Assembly: GCA_030549175.1 (NCBI GenBank)
Contig: JAUKUA010000005.1
Span: 2,790,001 to 2,854,000 of the forward strand
Source of the DNA: Lasiosphaeris hirsuta
Lineage: Eukaryota > Ascomycota > Sordariomycetes > Sordariales > Lasiosphaeriaceae
Reading direction: 5' to 3'
Length of the DNA stretch: 64,000 nucleotides
The position numbers and the translations under genes were made by a program. The notes beneath the pieces are model-generated. The model saw only the letters and a program-made list of their open reading frames with translations, did no database searches and had not been told where the DNA came from. The stretch's first letter is position 1; each line of letters starts with the position of its first letter. Shown here one piece after another: positions 1-10,391 of the stretch.

Positions 1-325
1 GCCCGAGCATGCCAAGGCGGATGCGGGCAAGATCTATGCCAGCGTGGTTGTCGCATGCAGCTATGCTTGGGGGAGCGTGGAGCGGGAGGCGATTGCGCGG
101 GCGTATCAGGAGACGATTACCGTGCTGCTCGGTTGTGCGCTGGTCGTGTGTCTGCCGTTGGGACTGATGGCGGTGCTGGTGCGCGATGAGGTTGCGGATG
201 AGTGTGGTGAGGTGGCGGGGTTGGTTATTGGGAATGTCAGTGAGGGAGGGGGTGGGGGGAAGGTGTGGTGGTCGCCGTGGAGGGGGAGGGGGAAGACGGA
301 CGTGTCAGAGGGAGTGGTTGGGTGA
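1..325 (+). CDS. MFS siderophore iron transporter, 3' end (partial)
   Basis: The reading frame is open from base 2, runs off the left edge and stops with TGA at 323-325. The visible 107 residues contain a segment (YASVVVACSYAWGSVEREAI) followed by ARAYQET and a hydrophobic helix ending in LMAVLVRDE. This matches the last loop and helix of fungal siderophore-iron H+ symporters of the Sit1/MirB/MirA type, where an AYxxT motif precedes the final transmembrane helix. After the helix comes a Gly/Trp-rich cytoplasmic tail of about 45 residues with little conservation. The family imports Fe(III)-siderophores across the plasma or vesicle membrane. Only the C-terminus is visible, so substrate and full length cannot be judged, and another DHA1/DHA14-type MFS carrier remains possible. 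Confidence 0.7.
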   Translation, partial: PEHAKADAGKIYASVVVACSYAWGSVEREAIARAYQETITVLLGCALVVCLPLGLMAVLVRDEVADECGEVAGLVIGNVSEGGGGGKVWWSPWRGRGKTDVSEGVVG

Positions 326-623
326 GAGACGTTGGTGGGATGGTAAATATCATGAACTTGATGTGTGGGTGGATGACGGGATGATCTGTGTATATACTGC
401 ATTGCGTGGATATGTCGATAAAAATAATTTTGATGTCAACTCAATTCGGGTTGGTGCCTTGAGGTGACTTATCAACGCCGGGTAGGTAAGAAGTTATATA
501 CATTCTCCATGTACAGTCATATTATTTGCAACTCCTGATAGGAGGGAACTACAGTTTACATATGCAGGCCATAACGCCTTACTCCCCGCATGTCCAGCGA
601 CCAGGCTTGAGTTCCAATCCTCA

Positions 624-2064
624 CTACGCCGGAATGATAGACGTCTCAAAATGAAACCCAGCCTTATCAAGTCGGTCAATAAACGGCTGGCCTAAGCAGG
701 CTGGCGTATAAATCCCTCCGGGAAGTTTGATATCGTCCTGGAGCAGCGTCGCCGCCGCCTCAGCAAGCAACACGCCCGTGACTAGAATCACCCGTTAGCA
801 CAGCGCCCTGCATACCTTCCAACGCAGTGACAAGAAGCAAAATACTCACAGTAATAATTCCCCCCCTTGAACCACGCCCGACAAAATGCCTGCCTCTCGT
901 CCCCGCCGCCCGCGACATCCGGCCGGCCGATAGCGCGGTACTCGATCTCATCGCGCTTGTACTCGTCGACGGCGGCGCCCTCGCCGGGCTGGTACACGCG
1001 GCGGGCGACGAGGCGGCGCAGGAACGGTGTGACCAGGACCAGCCCGAACACGAACAAGCCAAAGTGGGCGCTGATGCCGGCGAGCACGCCGCGCGCGTGC
1101 ATGTACTGCTTGTAGGCGAAGTTGGGCCCGTACGCCTGGGTCTTGTCGTGGGCGAGGAGGCCCCAGGTGCGCTCGACGATGGCGGCGTCCGTCTTGGCGG
1201 CGATGGACGAGGTGAGCAGCCCCAGGGGCGGGATCGTGATCAGCCCCGACAGGCGCGTGAGCAGGGAGGGCGCGGGCTGGGGGGAGGCTGGGCGCGGGTT
1301 AGGGATGGGGGAGAGGGCGAAGGGGCGGTGGGCGGCGCGGACTTCGGAGAGGGAGAAGTTGTCGAAGAGGGTCAGGGCGGTGGAGAGGGTACCGCCCGAA
1401 GGGGTGCCGCGGAGCGTGTGCAGCGAGACGATGACGTCGCGCGTGTCGGCTGAGAACTCGCGCCGGATGAGCGAGGCGAGCGTCCAGGTGATGAGGTCCG
1501 ACGGCGCCGACTCGATGCCGATCTGCGGGAAGAGACGGGCGCCGCTCGCCTTGGCCGCCGCCTCGTGCTTGGCGATCATGCGGGCGACAAAGGGGACCTC
1601 GCCCGTCACGTCGAGGTAGTGCGTGCCGTTCTCGGCGCAGGCCCTGAAGGCATACTCGCCGAGTCGGCCGTAGGGGCCGACGGTGGTGATGAGGATGAAG
1701 GTCTTCTTGGCGAGCTTGGCCAGGCCCTCGTCATCGAGGTTGCAGATTTCGATTTCTGAGAACGGCATGAGTGTTGGATCTCGGGAGAGATGGTGAAGGC
1801 ATCTTACTAGGCTGGCATCGGTCAGGGTTCCACTCGCTGCATTGCGCCACCACCTGTTCGAGCTTCTCGCGCGATCGTCCCGCGACGGCCCATCTCAGGT
1901 CGGTTGGCAGATGGGTCGCGATGTGCTGGGCCGTGAACTTTCCGGTGTACCCTGGTGCTCTTTTAGCCCCCGATCTCAAGCCACTCAATTGGCCTTATGC
2001 AGTGTTTACCTGTTGCGCCAAAGACCACCACATCATACTGGCGGTCGTGCTGTTTCAACGGCAT
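624..2064 (-). CDS. Saccharopine dehydrogenase-like oxidoreductase (SCCPDH family)
   Basis: Four exons: 2064-2010, 1951-1808, 1755-850 and 781-624, giving 420 aa. All junctions have GT..AG ends and phases agree. Exons 1 and 2 join to form the Rossmann nucleotide-binding motif VVVFGATGYTGK near residues 12-23. Then come AVAGRSREKLE, the TTVGPYG segment, and GTHYLDVTGE, all typical of the SCCPDH/trans-enoyl-reductase-like family. These membrane- or lipid-droplet-associated NAD(P)-binding proteins have no settled reaction. A hydrophobic stretch near residues 290-310 (FGLFVFGLVLVTPFL) fits a membrane segment. The last exon restores the usual ending, with LPGGIYTPACLG and a TAG stop. If the third intron is ignored the protein ends in nonfamily sequence at 788, so the fourth exon is well supported. 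Its start lies about 800 bp from the start of the divergent eL43 gene. Confidence 0.87.
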
Positions 2065-2860
2065 GGCGTGGGACCAGGGTGGTAAGTGTCAAAATTTGAG
2101 AAAATATATAAAATAAAATGACAAAAAAAAATCCAAACTCGTTATTGCTATTTAGAACAGCACTCGCCTCGCTATCCAAAAAGAAATCGCTTGGAGGCAG
2201 ATCCTGGCGGCGCAATTATATCCGTCGGCCTTGACAAAGACGTATGTATATCGTCATGAGTGGACACGGAACAATCAAAAGGCGGGCGGACTATGCCCAG
2301 CGTGGCCCGAGTCCACCACCACGACACCAAAGCCCAAGGTCATTTTCGAAGGCAAACTTCGGGGCAAATATCCCAACAGCGGTAGAAGCTGCACGACTGA
2401 GACACTTGGATATCGGGAACTGGTGCTTTGTCCGTCCTGCTACCCTGTAGTGTCCCGTCAACCCGAATTAGGAATCCAGCGCCGCCGCAAGTTCTGGGTT
2501 ACCATAGGTTCATCTTCAAGTCTTCAATAATCTGGTAAAGGCTGCGGGGTGTTGGTGCTGCAATGCCCAGCGCCACTTGAAATTCTCCAAAAGGGAAGAA
2601 TATATGACAGCTGAGCACATCCGTTGCCAGCTGCCAGCTTGCGAGTTGAGGGCTCGCCCGCCCCGCCGCACGCTTGCCCACCGCCCAAGGGCTAGGGTCC
2701 GGCCAAATTGTTCCGCCTAGCTTCCGCCAAATCTCTCGCAGCACCCTGGCTCACACACCAAGGAAAAAATACACTGGACCTTTATCAAAAATCCGCCCGC
2801 AACGCCAAACGCCAGCACCGCATCTCGAGATCAACCTTTTGATCAGACCAACCAGCCAAC
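2065..2860. promoter_or_regulatory. Divergent intergenic region, oxidoreductase / eL43
   Basis: This 796-bp space separates two divergent genes, so it should hold both promoters. I see no convincing gene. An AT-rich patch lies at 2095-2130 near the oxidoreductase start. A GC-rich block at 2640-2740 precedes the eL43 start and contains a CTAGGGT element at 2692-2698. The short open frames here are not supported by composition or similarity. Confidence 0.5.
2692..2698 (+). promoter_or_regulatory. Telobox-like CTAGGGT element upstream of eL43
   Basis: CTAGGGT (ACCCTAG on the other strand) sits about 165 bp upstream of the eL43 start codon. Telomere-repeat-like boxes bound by Tbf1-type factors are known in promoters of ribosomal protein and snoRNA genes of several ascomycetes. 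A single seven-base match is weak evidence, and it is listed only because of its position before a ribosomal protein gene. Confidence 0.25.
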
Positions 2861-4109
2861 ATGTCTAAGCGCACGAAAAAGGTCGGAATTTCCGGCAAGG
2901 TTTGTAACACCCATAATCCCCAGAATTGTTTGCCCTCGAAAATGCGCTGACCCTCGAATAGTACGGCACAAGGTACGTCGCGAACAAATTTCTTCATTGA
3001 TCACCAATTCCTCTACGACAGGTGTTTGCCGGTAGCATCTGTGGCGCCGCCCGACCTGAGACTGCGGATTTTCTTTGCAGCGACTGCTCATCAATCGTCC
3101 TTCGAGAACAACATTTGCCAAGCAGGGGAAGCATTCAGAGTGGACGGGGACACAGCTCATGGTTGAGGAGCCGTGTGATAGGGAGTGGTCGAGACTCTAG
3201 AATGGAAAATAACTTGACTGGATGTCGGACATCTGGCGGCTTCGCGAAGACACATTGTCTTGCCAGGACTTCACTCCTTAGCCCAGGTCATCCCTTGTTC
3301 CACGGCCTCCCACCACTCACAAATTTCTCGAATCGGACACAACACCTTTTCGCCAGATGCTCACCGGCGCGCATATCACCATGGAAGCTGGACAAAGAGC
3401 TAACGCCAATCTTCATAGATACGGTGCCTCGCTCCGTAAGCTCGTCAAGAAGCAAGAAATCTCACAACACGCCAAATAGTAAGCTTCTCTCACCTCCTAT
3501 CGTTCGCTCTCGAAATGTACTAACACCACCCTAGCACGTGCAGTATGTAACCCACCGATGGAAATCTATGAGCTATGCTGGGCTTGCACGGAGTCCGTTT
3601 GGCTCCGGAGCAGACCCAGCAAGCTCCATTTGTCAATGACATTTGCTGACCTTAGCATCGTATAGCATTCTGCGGAAAGGGTAATCAAAACCCCCCTCGT
3701 AAAGCAGTGGAATTTGAAATTGACAATTACTACAGACAGTGTCCGTCGTTCATCCGTTGGCATCTGGGTACGTGCTGCCGAATCATCAACCTGGCTGCCT
3801 GGGGGCGTCGAGTCTAGAATGGATGATCGGTGTCCCTGATGTCTTTTCGAAACCTCCTGCGCCCCCAGGTCCCCCGCAATAAGTTCGAGTCTTGAACCCT
3901 GACTAATCGTTCGTTCCCCACAGGACTGCAAGTCGTGCAAGAAGGTCATGGCTGGAGGTGCTTACGTTGTCGCGTGAGTATACCCTGCTTGCGGGCTTAC
4001 CCGCAAACTTCCATGTGAGGAAGGTGTTCTAACACATTTATCTAGCACACCCGCAGCTGCTGCTATGCGGTCAACTCTCCGCAGACTGCGCGAGATTGCC
4101 GACGTTTAG
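2861..4109 (+). CDS. rpl43: 60S ribosomal protein eL43 (L37a)
   Basis: Eight exons: 2861-2899, 2962-2972, 3419-3478, 3535-3542, 3666-3680, 3736-3767, 3924-3973 and 4046-4109. They encode 92 aa, exactly the usual length of eL43. The product starts MSKRTKKVGISGKYGTRYG and ends RRLREIADV. It contains the family's C4 zinc ribbon: CTFC near residues 40-43 and CKSC near 57-60. The protein is a structural component of the large cytosolic ribosomal subunit. Introns have GT..AG ends and branch-like CTAAC/CTGAC sites. Intron 2 is long at 446 bp, and exons 2, 4 and 5 are only 11, 8 and 15 bp. All eight phases agree and the joined protein matches the family along its whole length, so the structure is firm. 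The TAG stop gives the expected C-terminus. Confidence 0.96.
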
Positions 4110-5743
4110 AGGGATATCGGAATGCATGCTTTAGTTTTCAGGTTCGGTGTCGGTGTCGGGAAAAGGGACAGCGGAGGATCTGCAATACACTTTCAGCTGA
4201 TGGGAAGGCTGGACGATCAATGACAATTTCCTGAACAACGACGAGTCCACTGCTTCGAGTCACAACGTCACTGTTTACTTGTTCGCAGGCGTTAAACTGG
4301 ATGTTTTCTTCACACTCACGGTAATGAACAATCCTGGGTAGAGGCCATAACGCGGTTTCAGACCTCGCGACAGTCAAATGATGTGGTTGCGCTCCGGTTT
4401 CCCATTGGCTACGGCACTCTGCCGCCCTGGCATCCATTTCGGTGAGTTTCTCGATGGTGACCCATTTTCGGGGCCTCGATGGTAACACTGCTGTGCCACG
4501 TCACGGTTGCCCGGTAAAAACGCGACGGCTACGACTGAACGTCGTGATTGTAAGCCCCCGTCGAGGTCCAGGCGCCATTCGCGATCGAATTCACCGTAGA
4601 TACAGCCATCCTACGTTTGTTGAGGTACCGATGAGCATTCAATAGCCCCCTCCCCCTCTCCACACGACCATTGTCAGAGTACTACGTAGCCCGTGATTGT
4701 TCTAAATCCCCGACATACGTACCAGTATGACGCATCGCTTTTGTGCATTCACTCGATATTTGGGGAGGTCTGTTTTGACCCGCAACGTCGGCTCGGCAAG
4801 CGGAAACTCCGTCGATAGCTATGTTCCGTAACCTGCAGCGTACATAGACGAAGATCCATCCCCTTGTCCCGGTTTAGAATACGGCGAAAGGCAAACTGGC
4901 CTTCCAGTCAAAAAGGAAACCCTAATACCGTGCTATGCTTTTTGAGATGGAGAATGCAACGGAATGGAAAAGGTTAGCGCCCCCCTCAAACCATAGATAG
5001 GCCTGAGTGGGTATCATGGTGGCATTGCTCACGGCTCACCTGCGGTGGGAAAGGGGGCGATAGAGTTCCAAACCCCAACCAGGGACGATACGGTATGACG
5101 GTCGAATTTGCCGATGGCCCGGAATAAGTGAACTCAAAACGCCGTTTGATTCTTTTTTTCGGTGGCCTCAGGCACGACTGTACGCACTAAAAACTATTCT
5201 GCAAATTCGGGACTCTGATTTTTTTGCCCGGGCTTTTATCAAGTTATTATGCCACTCAGCTGCGGACCATTCACTGATGACTCTCTCTCACTGAATCTGT
5301 CTGCTCTGCCACACACTCCCCCACTTGAACCCAGTCAGCTGGCCCTCCGGCAAGTTGGCAGTGTGACTGCTCGCCTGGTGTCACTCTGATTGGCCCATCC
5401 ACTCCGGGCTAAGCTATCGGCTCAGCATTCTTTCTTCTTTTTTTCCAGTTCCCACCTTTTCACTCACTCTCTTTCACGGCAATCCACCTTCCCTCCCGCT
5501 GCCAACAGCTCCAGCACCGCAACCATTCCCCCTACGCAACGCTGCTCGGGCCTGCAACCACTTAGACCCCCCAAAGCAGCAGCACGCTCAACCCACCACC
5601 CGCGCATCAAACAAGGTCGACCCTCAACACAATCCATCGTCACCCCTACAATCCTGCCCAGATTGACTGTGATACCATTTACATGACGTCCTCACGTCCA
5701 TCCATCTCGGCCTTCTTAATTTCATTTCACACTGCCATCCACC
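4110..5743. other. Intergenic region, eL43 to RING-PHD gene
   Basis: This 1.6-kb stretch holds the eL43 3' end and, on the right, the probable promoter and leader of the RING-PHD gene. Bases 5400-5740 are rich in C, A and T pyrimidine runs on the + strand, as is common in fungal 5' leaders. Several short open frames (for example 4138-4488 minus and 5390-5686 plus) have no recognisable domains or coding bias, and I do not call them genes. Confidence 0.45.
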
Positions 5744-7823
5744 ATGGCTGATCAATGCATTGTGTGTCTAGAGAACCTAGACATCGAATCTCCACCAGCA
5801 GCAGTGGCCGTAGCCGCAGCGGTGACTGCCCCACTGGACACCAGCAGCCCCTCTGTTGTCCTGGTTCCTGGCGACCCTTCAGTGGCACCTCAACAGCTGG
5901 AAGCCGCAGACCCGGTTGCACCCGCTGCAGTCATCAGTTCAATTAACACATCGCCAAAACAACACGAAAACCACGAAAATGTAGCCTTGATCCAGATATG
6001 CGGCCATGTGCTGCACGATTCTTGTCTGCGCGAATGGAGCGAGAAGGCGAACAGCTGCCCCATTTGCCGCCAGACCTTTAATTTGGTCCATGTCTACGAC
6101 AAAGTTGGAGGTATGATTGCCCATTTGCCCCTCAGTAGCCCCTGGCCCCAGCTGCATACAGCCCCGGACCGCTCCCCTGAAAACATTCAGCAGCTAACTT
6201 GTGGCATTTGCAGGAGCCCTTTTGTCGAGTCGAATAGTCGAGGACAAGAAACAAGTTGTCGAGTTTGATCCCCAAGCATGGGTCGACGAGAACCCAGACG
6301 AACAAGATATCCAAATGCCCTGCCCGGTGTGCAACCGCGCCGATCGCGAGGACGTGCTGCTCCTCTGTGACGGCTGCGATACACCGTACCACACACATTG
6401 TATTGGCCTGGGCAGCGTGCCCCCCGGCTCATGGTTCTGCATGGAGTGTGTTGACGCTCTAGGCATTGACAACAATGTACCTCAAAGCCCGCCCCGGGGC
6501 GGACAAGCACCGCGGAACAGGCTGTACTATTTTCCACGAACCCAGGCAAGCATGCGACGTGCTAGGCAACGCGCCCGTTCAGACGAGTGGCAGGGAGCTT
6601 GGGGTCGGATTGCTGGCCGGATTTGGGACGCAATCAGCCTCGACCTGGATTATCAAGACGACGATGACGACCCGAGTGTGTTCGAGGGCCTTCGTCGGTC
6701 CCAGCAGATCCGTGAGCATGAACGCATCGAACACGAGCGCTGGCAGCAACGCCTCAACATTGCCAGTCGCCTAGGTGCAAGAGACGTGTTCGCCAGAAAC
6801 ATACCCGACGTCTTCCAGGGGAGACCAGCGCCTGCTTCGCATCCGACCCCTCAGGAGCCACGAGAAGTGCAGATGGCCTGGGGTGACTTGGAGAAGGCGA
6901 GAGCAGACTTGGAGAGGGAGAACCACAAGAGGAAATCCCGGTCAGGCACTGCTGAGCCTAATGAGCCGCAGCAAGACAGGGAGAGAAAGCTCAAGCGACC
7001 ACGCACTCGAAGACTACCGCCCCAGAACGGCGAGTCGTCATCTTCCGCCGCTACACAGATTGTCGTGCCCCTTCGAAACCAACCAGACCAAACTCAGACC
7101 AGCCTAGCCGCGAACCCGGCCCCCTCGGTACCCGCTGAATCTGCCGCACCATCCTTCTTATCCACTCTGTTGAAGGAGGTCGAGATGAGCGCGCCACCTG
7201 ATGCGCAGAACATGAGGGCGCTTTTTGGGCGGGTACCAGGTGTCAATGACCCCCCGTCGCCTGTTGGCTCACCTTCACGAGCATCCTCGAGCACCCCGCC
7301 GCCGAACCGCCTGCCCCGTCCGAGCTCTCCAATGACGTTAAGCTCGCATATCGAGCCAATATACCCTCCCGCAAACTACTCACCGATGAGCGTATCGTCG
7401 CCCAAAAATTCGAGATCATCGTCCCCGCACAGGCGTGCGGCATACGATGGCAGGTCTTCGCCAGAAAATAGCGATTCGGAGCACCGAGGCCGCCAAAACA
7501 GCACGTCGACATTGCGTCATCCTCGGGCCCGACGGGCAGCCCCAATCGTGATTTCCAGATCGGAGAATGTGTCGCCCGTAAGGAGTCCTCTCCCATTAGA
7601 GGTGAAAGAAAATATCAGCAGCATTGTGCGAAGCGCCCTGAAGCCACACTGGAAATCTAGCCGCCTCACAGCCGATCAATACGCCGCCATCAACCGCGAC
7701 ATTTCCCGCAAGATATATGAACAGGTGCAAGACCCGACCACAGTCGGGGACAGTGCTCGCCAAAGTTGGGAGTCGATGGCGACAAAGGAGGTTGCCCGGG
7801 CAGTCGCCGAGCTCACGGCTTGA
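5744..7823 (+). CDS. RING-finger and PHD-finger protein (PHRF1-like)
   Basis: Two exons, 5744-6110 and 6214-7823, give 658 aa; the intron is GTATGA..TTTGCAG. A RING finger occupies residues 5-108: C5/C8, then C86, H88, H91, C94 and C105/C108 (CPIC). A PHD finger follows at about 157-205, with CPVC, LLLCDGCDTPYHTHC and a final WFCMEC. The tail is long, Ser/Pro/Arg-rich and probably disordered, with KKRPR-like basic patches. A short conserved-looking helical block ends the protein (near VRSALKPHWKSSRLTADQY). The order RING, PHD, disordered region, C-terminal helix resembles metazoan PHRF1, a nuclear ubiquitin ligase linked to RNA polymerase II and DNA repair. Function here is inferred from that architecture. 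The gap between the two RING cysteine pairs is about 77 residues of Ala/Pro/Val-rich sequence, which is unusually long. The frame stays open for 98 codons after the TGA, but that stretch does not look coding. Confidence 0.85.
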
Positions 7824-9135
7824 TTGACGCTACACCGTGTGTCGGAGGCTACTTCGAGATATCTTTACTCTTCTTGCATCTCGTGCATGCATATACAACC
7901 ACGACATTTGACGATTGTGGTTTCTATAACGACGGGGCGTTTCACGGTTAGGAGCAGCACAGGCCTGGACAGGACACAGCACAGCAAGCACAGGGCGGAT
8001 CTGGTTCGATACCCCGGCGGATACTTTTGGTCTGGATGGAAGGTGGTAAGGTCAACATACCCCTCTTCTTTTGGGGGACTTCTCGTTGTTAATATCGTTT
8101 TTCTTGGAACCGAGTATTAGGAGCGATGCATTTTTGGGGGGTTTGTTCGATAATGTATCCAGGGACGTATTGTTGTCTTCCGAACCGGCCGGAGGCAGAA
8201 TGGAGGATAGTCTTGATGGAATGTTTGTAAGTAGCGCAAGGCGAATGGAATGGTCGGTTGGTGGCAATCTATGTGAAAACAGCATATTATATTCTGGCGT
8301 GCACGTCTGGGGCAATAGGCTATCGGAGTTGTGGATGGATCCGTGACCGCCTTCTTAGCGATGGTCGGTTTGATCGACGACGGCACACAGGTTCGCAGGT
8401 CTTGTCATATTAGTAGATCTCAGCGGATTGGATATTCAATTGATTCCATAAATAAGGACAGTGTTATGTGATGTTGATGTTAAATGCTAGGTATCATTGC
8501 ATGGTAAAGATGTGGTGGAAGCGCAAAATAGCAAAGCACAGGTCGTCGCCGAAGAACAGACTAACCATCACCACTCGCGAGGAGCATTGAATAGGCACCG
8601 AAACTTGCACGGGCTGAAGTGTGCGCAGAATCTATCTAACGAGGCCCAGTAGAGATTATAACAGGCTCCGCTAGCGAAAATAAGACTGCTCCTAAGATTT
8701 GGTCTCGGCACCGTAAATAATGATCAGGACGTTATGGAAGAGAAACGGGTCTTGATGATAAGGATGATGCCTTGGTAACGAAGAAGAAGAGGGAGAGAAA
8801 GGGAGGAGAGAGCAGAGTATTTAACAGAAAACGGAAATGCAGAAAGGTGGGGCGGATGCCGAACGGGGAAGGCGGTGAAAGCTCAGTGGGTACTAAATGG
8901 AATTGGGAGCACTAGGGAAGAAGTGGGTCTGTCTGGTGTCTGGGTCGATGGAAAAAGTTGACGGTTCGTTCGAGGCCGTGAAGCTTCACTGGCAGTTTTA
9001 GGGGGAAGAAAAAAAACAGCCGCGACACAAGACCCAGCACAGCTCTCCCAATCAACGCACAGTACTATTCTACGCTTGCCCTCTGCCTGGTCAATTGGGT
9101 CGGCTTCGGTTCGGTCTGTTAAGCTGCTGCCCATC
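7824..9135. other. Intergenic region, RING-PHD to mL46
   Basis: This 1.3-kb tandem spacer holds the 3' untranslated region of the upstream gene and the promoter of mL46. It is fairly AT-rich between 8390 and 8720. A GA-rich strip occurs at 8780-8830. The minus-strand open frame at 8883-9455 overlaps mL46 exons and is a shadow. I see no RNA gene or repeat. Confidence 0.45.
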
Positions 9136-10391
9136 ATGACGGCAGCCAGCAGGGGAGGAAGTGCCGTGTCGGCTTTGCTGAGGAGTAAGGAGCTCCATCC
9201 GTCTACTGTCCATTGAGGAAGGGCATCTTTGGTTGACCCGTTTTTGTCCATCAGATTCCCGCAGAGCCTGCCCCCAGTGCGCCAGAACCCCCCAGCCCTC
9301 CCTGCCATTGAGCGCCCGTCGCCATTATGCCGACGCCGCGAGCATCCCGACGACCTCGGCACCGCCCACCGCGTCGCTCGAGTCGAACCTCTCCTCCGCC
9401 CCTCCCCCCATGAGCCACCCAGTAACCGCGACGGAAACCACGACCGAAGAGACACCCAGCGTCACAAGCGCCACGCGCTACAAGATCAAGTCAGGGCTGA
9501 TCCTGACGCGCCCGCCGCTGCTGACGCGCGAGCCGACGCCGTTCGAGGCGGCCTTCTACCTCTACCAGAAGCGGCTCAACGAGCGGCTGGCGGTGCCGTT
9601 CCGGCGCGAGTTCTACTTCCGCACCGACACGGCGGCCGACCTGGACTGGCGGCTCAAGCTGCGCGAGCGCCACGGCGTGCCGGCCAAGGACATTGGCCGG
9701 TACAACCCGCGGGGCCGCGTCGCATGGAACGACGAGGTGCTGGTGGGCAGTGAGACGGGCATGACGGCCGACATTGTCGAGTCGCTACTGAAGGACGCCG
9801 AGGTGCGCATCAGCGAGGATGGCGAGGAGATTGTGGACGACGAGCGCGTGCCGGTGGAGCGGCCGATGCCGAGGCGGACCGAGGCGGACGAGAAGGGTGA
9901 TGCCAGGCGGCTCGACCGGGCGCTGGACCAGACGCTGTACCTAGTCGTGAAGAAGGGCGAGGGCGAGGCGGCGACGTGGCAGTTCCCTGCTGGGGACGTG
10001 CCGACGCAGGAGGTTCTGCACGAGGTATGTTGCTGAATTTCCTACCAGCGGAAAGGGGCGGTTTTTTCTAACTGATGTTGTCTAGACCGCGGCACGTGTG
10101 CTTGCTGAATCGGCCGGTGTCAACATGAACACGTGGGTTGTTGGCCGGGTACCTGTTGCTCACTACGTCACGGAGCCCATCTTCGCCGAGGGCGAGGACG
10201 CAGCGACAGCGCCCAAGAGGAGGGGCGAGAAGATCTTTTTCCTCAAGGGGCGTATCATGGCGGGCCAGGCCGACCTCACAGGGAACAAGCACGGCTTGAC
10301 CGACTATCAGTGGTTGACCAAGGACGAGATCAAGCGCGTGCTCCCGTGGGACTACTACCGCAGTGTGAGGAATATGATGGCGGACAGATGA
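9136..10391 (+). CDS. Mitochondrial large-subunit ribosomal protein mL46
   Basis: Three exons, 9136-9184, 9255-10024 and 10086-10391, encode 374 aa. The first exon begins MTAASRGGSAVSALLR and continues after a 70-bp intron as NSRRACPQCARTPQ. Together they form a basic, hydroxylated mitochondrial presequence, which is why I choose 9136 rather than the in-frame ATG at 9233 inside the intron. The mature part contains the mL46 core: LTRPPLLTREPTPFEAAFY, FRREFYF, a Nudix-fold region with LYLVVKK and TWQFPAGDV, and the C-terminal DYQWLTKDEI. Yeast calls this protein MRPL17. The Nudix fold is not thought to be catalytic in this family. The product joins the large subunit of the mitochondrial ribosome. 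It ends with TGA. Confidence 0.93.

Noticed and set aside
2973..3418. Possible intronic snoRNA in the long eL43 intron
   Set aside because: I could not find paired C/D boxes with flanking stems or an H/ACA fold; only the intron length suggests it.
8000..8020. B-box-like GGTTCGATACC
   Set aside because: No matching A box or cloverleaf stems around it, and it lies in the 3' flank of the RING-PHD gene.
7824..8120. 98 open codons after the TGA of the RING-PHD gene
   Set aside because: The composition is not coding-like and lacks G/C third-position bias. A gap of this size is not surprising among about twenty genes.
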